A DNA stretch of 64,000 bases, taken from assembly GCF_000234665.1 (NCBI RefSeq), contig NC_018322.1, forward strand, positions 62,001-126,000, read 5' to 3'. This DNA is from Leishmania mexicana MHOM/GT/2001/U1103 (taxonomy: Eukaryota; Euglenozoa; Kinetoplastea; Trypanosomatida; Trypanosomatidae). The notes under the pieces were generated by a model. It was given only the letters and a program-made list of their open reading frames with translations. It had not been told where the DNA came from and did no database searches. The translations under genes were made by a program, and so were the position numbers. Positions 58,833-64,000 of the stretch are shown here, piece after piece. The stretch's first letter is position 1; each line of letters begins with the position of its first letter.

Positions 58833-59900
58833 TTACTTGCGAACCAGCTTGGCCTTCTGCGCTTCGCTCATCACCTCAATCTCGCTCGGCAGGAAGCGAA
58901 AGAGGTCTTCCGGGAGATTCTTGTGATTCGGCAGTTTCGTGGCGGAGTCGTGAAGCTCGTCAAAGTACGGGTGGCACAGTGCTTCGTAAGGCTTCATGCG
59001 ATCCTCCGGCAAGTACTGCAGCAGGGCACTAAGAAGATCGTACGCCTCCTTGGCGTCCTTCAGTGAGTGGTCACAGAAAACGGTGCTCCACGGGATGCCC
59101 TTGCTATTGTACAGATCCACGTCCGTGTGCGACGGATTCAGCTTACGCAGCACCTCGCGCGAGGGGCAGCCGAGCACGCGCACAATTTCGTGCAGCTGGC
59201 CGGCGCTGTTATCGCCGCGGAAGATGGGCTCGCCAAGCATCATCTCAGCGAAGATACACCCCACCGACCAGATGTCGACCGAGGTCGTGTAATGCTGGTT
59301 ACCAAAGATGAGCTCAGGGGCGCGGTAGTAACGAGAGCAGATGTATGCCACGTTTGGCTCGGACGGCGAGAGTTTCTTCGCACTGCCAAAATCGCACAGC
59401 TTCAGGGTGCCTTCCGCCTCGTTGACGAGCACGTTGTGTGGCTTGATGTCGCGGTGGCACACGTTTACGGAGGGCAGGTGCAAGCACCCGATACTTCGGA
59501 TCAGCTGAAAAAGAAAGACCTTGATCAGGATCGGCGGTGGCGCCACTTGACGGCGGTAGTAGTTGCGGCAGCAGCGGTGCAGCGTATCCGGCACGTACTC
59601 CATCACGACATTGAGGTAGATGTCGCGGCGGTCGCGCTCACCCAGGGTGTAGAAGTAGCTCTGGAGCTGCACGATGTTGGGGTGGTGCAGCACGGCAAGG
59701 TCCTGCATGATCTGCAGCTCGCGGTTGCGGAAGCGCGGGTCTTGGATAACCTTCTTGATCGCCACGCTCATGCCTGTGGACTTCTCCTTCCCCAGTTGCA
59801 CAGTGCCGAATGTACCCTGCCCAGCCATGCGTTCCACCAGGAACCGGTCCATCTCCTTGCGACTTCGCTCGTCCGCAGCATCGGCAGCGTTGAGCGACAT
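58833..59900 (-). CDS. GSK3: glycogen synthase kinase 3, short form
   Basis: 355 aa CMGC Ser/Thr kinase. The Gly-rich loop GQGTFGTV is at 27-34, catalytic Lys49 in VAIKK, alpha-C Glu61, a Met at the gatekeeper position 100, HRDIKPHN at 149-156, DFG at 170-172, activation-loop Tyr186 in AYICSRYYRAPE, and APE at 194-196. The three basic residues that bind primed phosphosubstrates are present (Arg56, Arg150, Lys175). The N-terminus is short and lacks the inhibitory Ser segment of animal GSK-3. The size matches the Leishmania short GSK-3 studied as a drug target. The frame is open upstream to 60230, but that part is low quality; the ATG at 59900 opens MSLNAADAADERSR and follows a good acceptor by 78 nt. 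Confidence 0.98.
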   Translation of the reverse strand: MSLNAADAADERSRKEMDRFLVERMAGQGTFGTVQLGKEKSTGMSVAIKKVIQDPRFRNRELQIMQDLAVLHHPNIVQLQSYFYTLGERDRRDIYLNVVMEYVPDTLHRCCRNYYRRQVAPPPILIKVFLFQLIRSIGCLHLPSVNVCHRDIKPHNVLVNEAEGTLKLCDFGSAKKLSPSEPNVAYICSRYYRAPELIFGNQHYTTSVDIWSVGCIFAEMMLGEPIFRGDNSAGQLHEIVRVLGCPSREVLRKLNPSHTDVDLYNSKGIPWSTVFCDHSLKDAKEAYDLLSALLQYLPEDRMKPYEALCHPYFDELHDSATKLPNHKNLPEDLFRFLPSEIEVMSEAQKAKLVRK

Positions 59901-62169
59901 GTTGTCTCGGGTATGACTGGATGACAAGGTGGTGTTCCCTTTTTTCCTGTTACTGGGGCTGAACTTGGTGGTGAGCTTCTCGAAGAAGGACGGCGTAGTG
60001 GGAGCACAAAAGTAAGGCGGAGAAGCGAAGAAACGGAAGGGGAGATCAGAAACCCCCTCCTGAACACAAAAAAACACAGCGACGGCGCACGGACACGGTG
60101 ACGGCGTGCACGCGAACAGTGCGATAAAGAGCGAGAGAGGAGCGCAGGCCACTGCTAGAGAACACCAATGCGGAGGGAGGCTGGTGGGAAGAGATGCTGC
60201 CGAGACGCGCGCGTACACACACTCACACACAATCTAAGAAACTAGCGCACTTCACATGCGCAACGCACGCGAGAAAGACGAAGTGACGGAGCGGAAGATG
60301 TGCGGTGGAGTGGGAGAGAGGCGAACTGCCTGCCACTCACAGATACACGAGCACGGACACGAGAAATCGGCGAACAGAGAAGAGGCGGGAACACAAACCA
60401 CCCACACACGACTAACGGGCAAGGGTGAGCGGCGTGAAGGAAAGAGAGATGATAGATGGCGCACCACCTCACACCTACACAGACGCACAGGCAGACGTAG
60501 GCCGAGTCGGAGAGGAAAAGCGGCTGCGGCTGCAGCTCAAAGAGCGAACCAGCGAGGGGAGCCGCAAGACAAAGATAAGAGCGAGTCTGTATAGCCGACA
60601 AAGAGAGCGCACGGTGGTGCTCGGAGGGGGAGGGAGGGAGCCGAGAGGTGAAAAAAAAAAACGATGAGACGTTACAATGTCAGCGCCGCTCCTCGTCTCC
60701 GTTCAGGGAGATGGGCGTTGGGCGGGACGTGTCGCGTATGCGCGTGTGTATTCAGACGGTGTACGTGTAATGGTGCTCCGCTTTGTGCCGGGAGACACTT
60801 TTCTCTTCGTTCTTCGGATCGCCTCTTTTTCTCTACTGTCCGACCGCACTGTCTTCGAGAGCGTGGCTGTATTTGTGGCGACCGTGTGTGTGTGTCTCTC
60901 TCTCGCACTCGCCTGGCTCTGTCCCGCGCCACACGCAAAACACAAAGCCGGTGAGGCGAAGAATGGGAAGAGGCACCAAACGACACACACACACACACGA
61001 ACGCACGCACGCGGAGGAGGGGAGGGAAGGAGATCGGCCTCTCTTTCGGTTGTTGTTGTTGTTGTTTTTTTCAGCAGGAAAACAAAGGGAAAACGCGCAA
61101 GCCGAATCCTGCCGCCGGCAGTCCCAACGCCACAGATGCTCCGGGAGGCGGCGAGTCCGTCACACGTAGAGAACCAGGTGCGATGGAGAGAACACAGGGA
61201 AGAGTGTCCGCCGCAGGAGGGGGAGGGGGTATATAGTGAAGGCGTGAGGCGATTCACTTGTAGATTGTCTATCTGTGCGTGCGTTTGTGGGTGACTGCCT
61301 CGGGGGGCGAGGCCAGGAGAGCGAAGTAAATGGAGCGAATCACCAACGTGCACACAAATTTGAGGAGGGAGGAGGGCTGGAGAAGGGGGAGGGGGAGAAG
61401 GGAGGAGGGAGAAGGGAGGGGGGTACTAGACAGGCGGCACTGAAAAGATCGATTCTTGTTGTCGCTTGTTTATTTCTCGCTTCGCTATGCAACCAAGTGA
61501 TCTCAGCCGTGGCGTGAAGCAGCGGCGAAGTCAACAGCGGGGGGGGGGCAGAGAGAGAGCGGGAGGACGAGGGGAAGGAGGCAGCGGAAGGTCACAGAAT
61601 AAACGAAACACGCGAAAGGAAAATAACAGAATCAGAAGCGGATGGCATGCACGCCCACGGGAGGAGAAAGATGTCCCATGTGGCACACGCGCACAAAAGG
61701 CATACAGGCAGGTGTGCAGTGGTCGTGAGTGAGTGCATCGACATACGCAAGAGGCCCCTTTCGTCTTTCTCTGGCGTGGCTCGCAGGCTCTAACCTGTCG
61801 GCAGAGCGAAGAAAGGGCAAGTTGCGACAAGGTGGGTGGGGACGGGCGAGTCGTCCGCGGTATTTCGAGTTTCGTTTTCCTTTTCACGGTCACCTATGCC
61901 ATACACCACGTGCGCCTCTTGGCAACCTCCTGTGTAGGTCTCTCTCGGTTCCCCTCGCCCATCTGGTGGAGCGTCCCCGTGCGCCTGTTTGCAGCACAGC
62001 AAAGGCACAAGGCACGAGTTATACTTGGGAAGAGAGAGAGAGAGGAGGCCAGCGGCAATGATGGACGGCAACACGGATGAGGGCAATCACGTCAGCCATA
62101 TAGCACAATAGCATAGAGCCGCGTCACGCACGAACAACACAGGGCAGAGATGAAAAAAAACGAGGTACT
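59901..62169. other. intergenic region upstream of GSK-3
   Basis: 2.3 kb containing the GSK-3 5' UTR and the distal 3' flank of the edge gene. It has CA repeats near 60985-61000, a GTT repeat at about 61050-61067, and GGGAGG-rich patches around 61370-61425. No gene is seen. Confidence 0.55.
59979..60053 (-). promoter_or_regulatory. predicted trans-splice acceptor of GSK-3
   Basis: A C/T-rich minus-strand tract (about 60053-59985) is followed by its first AG at 59980-59979, giving a 78-nt 5' UTR and excluding the longer upstream frame. Pattern-based prediction. Confidence 0.45.
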
Positions 62170-62453
62170 CCCATCATGTGGACGGCACAGACCTGTTCAC
62201 AGTCGCAGGTCGCCCCGACGCACCGCCGTCCAGGGCACGACCGCCGACGTCAGCAGGGATGCGTCGCACTCGCCACCCCTCTACGTCGTAGGCACCTGGC
62301 CCTGTCACCACCAGAAGTGGTTCGGCATGTGGCAGGGATATAGGAGGGCTGCGTCGGCTTCCCCCCAGACCCACACAGAGAGAGAGTGCAGGGGTCGCTG
62401 GGGCCCTGAGATGCCGCGCGCCGAGGTGTGTGTCCCTCCCCTGTCATGAGGGG
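62170..62453 (-). mobile_element. SIDER2-like degenerate retroposon, copy 4 (3'-truncated)
   Basis: 284 bp matching the 5' half of copies 2 and 3 with only a few substitutions. It starts with CCCCTCATGACAGGGGAGG (62453 downward) and stops abruptly after the CCACATGATGGG segment, where flanking sequence with a run of eight A on the plus strand begins. Sense orientation; it begins about 690 bp downstream of the 63141-63998 stop, so it is probably in that 3' UTR. Confidence 0.75.
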
Positions 62454-63140
62454 CTCAAAGCAAACAGAGGATAACGAAGAAAACGCCACTGTGCAGGTGA
62501 TTCAACACATTGGCATGGGGCGCACACGCACTGCTGCACCAGGAACAGAAAACGAGGGTAGGGATAGGGAGCGGCGCAGAAGCCGTCACGGCTGAAGGGG
62601 CGAGGACGGCGGCGGTGTGTTCAGCGCATGCGCAGCAGAGAACGCGATGAAGAAACAATATATATATATATATAGGGGCAGCGCTTGCGTGCGTCGTCTT
62701 GAACAGCCACGACCACCTTTACTACCTCGTGTGTGGTGGGCGGAGGAGGAGAAGGGATAGAGAGACACGCAGGCGAGCGGATCCGTAAACACAAGCAGCC
62801 ACGGGCATCTTTGTTGTCTTGCGATGTTTTCAATTTTGGGGGGAGAGGGGGAGTCATTCAGGGATGAGGGCGAGAGTAGAGACCAGCGCCCATATGTGCG
62901 TGGCGCCGTGCATCACAGTTGTGTCGCGATGGAAAACAAAAGGGAAGAGACGGGCATCCACCACACATGACCATGATCTTTGTCGCACGGCCCCCAACTA
63001 AAGCAGCGGCAAGACAGTGGGCAACGCAAGACACGCGTGTTGCTCTCCCAAGCCCACGCGCTCTCGCTCGCTCTCCCTCTGGCCTCCCCGCAGCTTAGCT
63101 TCATGCATTCGATTTTTTTTTGGAGTCTGCATCGTCATGC
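62454..63140. other. proximal 3' flank of the edge gene
   Basis: 0.69 kb between the stop at 63141 and SIDER copy 4. It has a TA run at about 62660-62674 and otherwise mixed sequence. No gene is seen. Confidence 0.5.
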
Positions 63141-63998
63141 CTAGCTGTTGTAGACAACGTGCAGGTATAGCAGCGGCTTCGTCGCTGATCGAACGTCCAC
63201 CTCCGTCATCGCGAACGGCACCAAGACATCCACGCACACTTTCGACACCTCATTTACCGTGATCTGCGCAGCAGTCCACTGCCTGCAAAGTCGCTCCGTC
63301 GGCGCCGCCTGCTGTAGAGTGGACGCCATGTGCTGCATGAAAGCCTTACCTTCCCGCTCAAGTCGGCCCTCCGCTGCAACCGCGTCTGACGCCTCTATCT
63401 CGTTCAGCTGCTGCAGGCGCTGCTCGACGTACGCTGCAACACGCACATTCGCCTCCACCGCGTCCACAGGAAGGTCGATTACCGGCACGCATGGCGGCGC
63501 ACGAGAGCGACCACCCACACCGTTCTCCGCCGCCAAGATAATGGCCGTGCAGGGATGATAGGGTCGATAGACTTCCACCACAAGCTCGCTGAACAGCTTC
63601 AACCCCAGGCTGATCTTCGACTTGGGCGACATGAATGCGTCCAGTGCGGTGCTGCGTGAGGTGGGAGGGAGGCGCTGGTTGCTGCTGAAGGCGCGATTGA
63701 GAACCTCCAGGAAGGTCGTCGGGGCACGCGAAACCTTGAAGGTCATGTTTACGGAGTTCACATCGTCGCCTTGAGGTAACACGAGTGGGTTCGGGGCCGC
63801 AAACTGCCGCAGCAGCGCACGAGCGAGGTGAAACGCCGCCCTCTTTGCATCCTGTGTCGACTCCGGCTGACTTGCCGGGACGTGTGGAGTGACCACCTCC
63901 ACATCGACACTGGTGCTAAAGACCGCCAGCGCCTGGAGGATGAGGTAGAGCTGCTCCAGTGCCTTGCTCTTCCCGTCCTTTCCACCTGGAGAAGACAT
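63141..63998 (-). CDS. hypothetical protein at the window edge
   Basis: 285 aa from an ATG only two bases inside the window edge, so the true start could lie upstream and the gene may be partial. The N-terminus reads MSSPGGKDGKSKALEQLYLI. The protein alternates predicted helices and strands (for example SLGLKLFSELVVEVYRPYHP and LLYLHVVYNS at the end), with an Ala/Glu-rich helical stretch around NEIEASDAVAAEGRLEREGK. There are no membrane segments and no catalytic motif I recognise. G/C-ending codons mark it as a real gene. It is the first gene of the cluster in transcription order and carries SIDER copy 4 in its 3' flank. Confidence 0.85.
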   Translation of the reverse strand: MSSPGGKDGKSKALEQLYLILQALAVFSTSVDVEVVTPHVPASQPESTQDAKRAAFHLARALLRQFAAPNPLVLPQGDDVNSVNMTFKVSRAPTTFLEVLNRAFSSNQRLPPTSRSTALDAFMSPKSKISLGLKLFSELVVEVYRPYHPCTAIILAAENGVGGRSRAPPCVPVIDLPVDAVEANVRVAAYVEQRLQQLNEIEASDAVAAEGRLEREGKAFMQHMASTLQQAAPTERLCRQWTAAQITVNEVSKVCVDVLVPFAMTEVDVRSATKPLLYLHVVYNS

Positions 63999-64000
63999 CG

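Noticed and set aside
51316..59900. transcription strand-switch region suggested by alternating bias
   Set aside because: Genes on both sides are on the minus strand, so no switch is required.
59067..59924. 285-codon plus-strand frame
   Set aside because: Antisense shadow of GSK-3.
1..64000. tRNA, rRNA, spliced-leader or CRISPR features
   Set aside because: I saw no cloverleaf with A/B boxes, no rRNA-like or spliced-leader segment and no regularly spaced repeats; absence was judged by eye only.

Overview
The window reads as nuclear DNA of a trypanosomatid, almost certainly a Leishmania species. The supporting features are intronless genes with mostly G or C at third codon positions, all recognisable genes on one strand (minus), polypyrimidine-AG signals just upstream of several start codons as expected for spliced-leader trans-splicing, and SIDER-like degenerate retroposons in the 3' flanks. 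From memory, the order UDP-galactopyranose mutase, AHA1, RNA-binding protein, L7-like protein, hypotheticals, short GSK-3 matches a block of Leishmania chromosome 18. That assignment and the exact species cannot be settled here.

Reading along transcription, from high to low coordinates, the order is: a conserved hypothetical at the window edge (63141-63998); the short GSK-3 kinase (58833-59900); a largely empty 7 kb stretch carrying one inverted SIDER copy; two small probable mitochondrial proteins (51316-51672, 49694-50440); a single-anchor membrane protein (47808-49190); an L7/Rlp7-like ribosome-biogenesis protein (44860-45756); a one-RRM, Met/Gln/Pro-rich RNA-binding protein (41148-42374); the Hsp90 co-chaperone AHA1 (38281-39339); UDP-galactopyranose mutase (35391-36869); and two paralogous two-RRM proteins (23767-24795, 7299-8342).

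The left half is extraordinarily gene-poor. There are 10.6 kb between the mutase and the first paralogue, 15.4 kb between the paralogues, and at least 7.3 kb after the second. These stretches are purine-rich on the plus strand, so a transcript would be C/U-rich, with many microsatellites and G runs. GC-rich islands embedded in them hold retroposon debris. One carries four decayed CCHH zinc-finger units read on the minus strand (about 31.7-33.4 kb). Another carries a decayed reverse-transcriptase-like motif pair (about 16.7-16.8 kb).

Four copies of a roughly 0.3-0.57 kb SIDER2-like repeat lie at 6.7, 33.5, 52.8 and 62.2 kb. Three share an orientation and the third is inverted. Copies 1 and 2 look identical over about 340 nt, and copies 2 and 3 form a near-perfect inverted pair bracketing the mutase-to-mitochondrial-protein cluster. 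This architecture could both regulate mRNAs and seed circular or linear amplicons.

Functionally the genes are a mixed housekeeping set (nucleotide-sugar metabolism, chaperone control, ribosome assembly, signalling, RNA binding). They are expected to be co-transcribed and individually controlled through their UTRs rather than to form one pathway.
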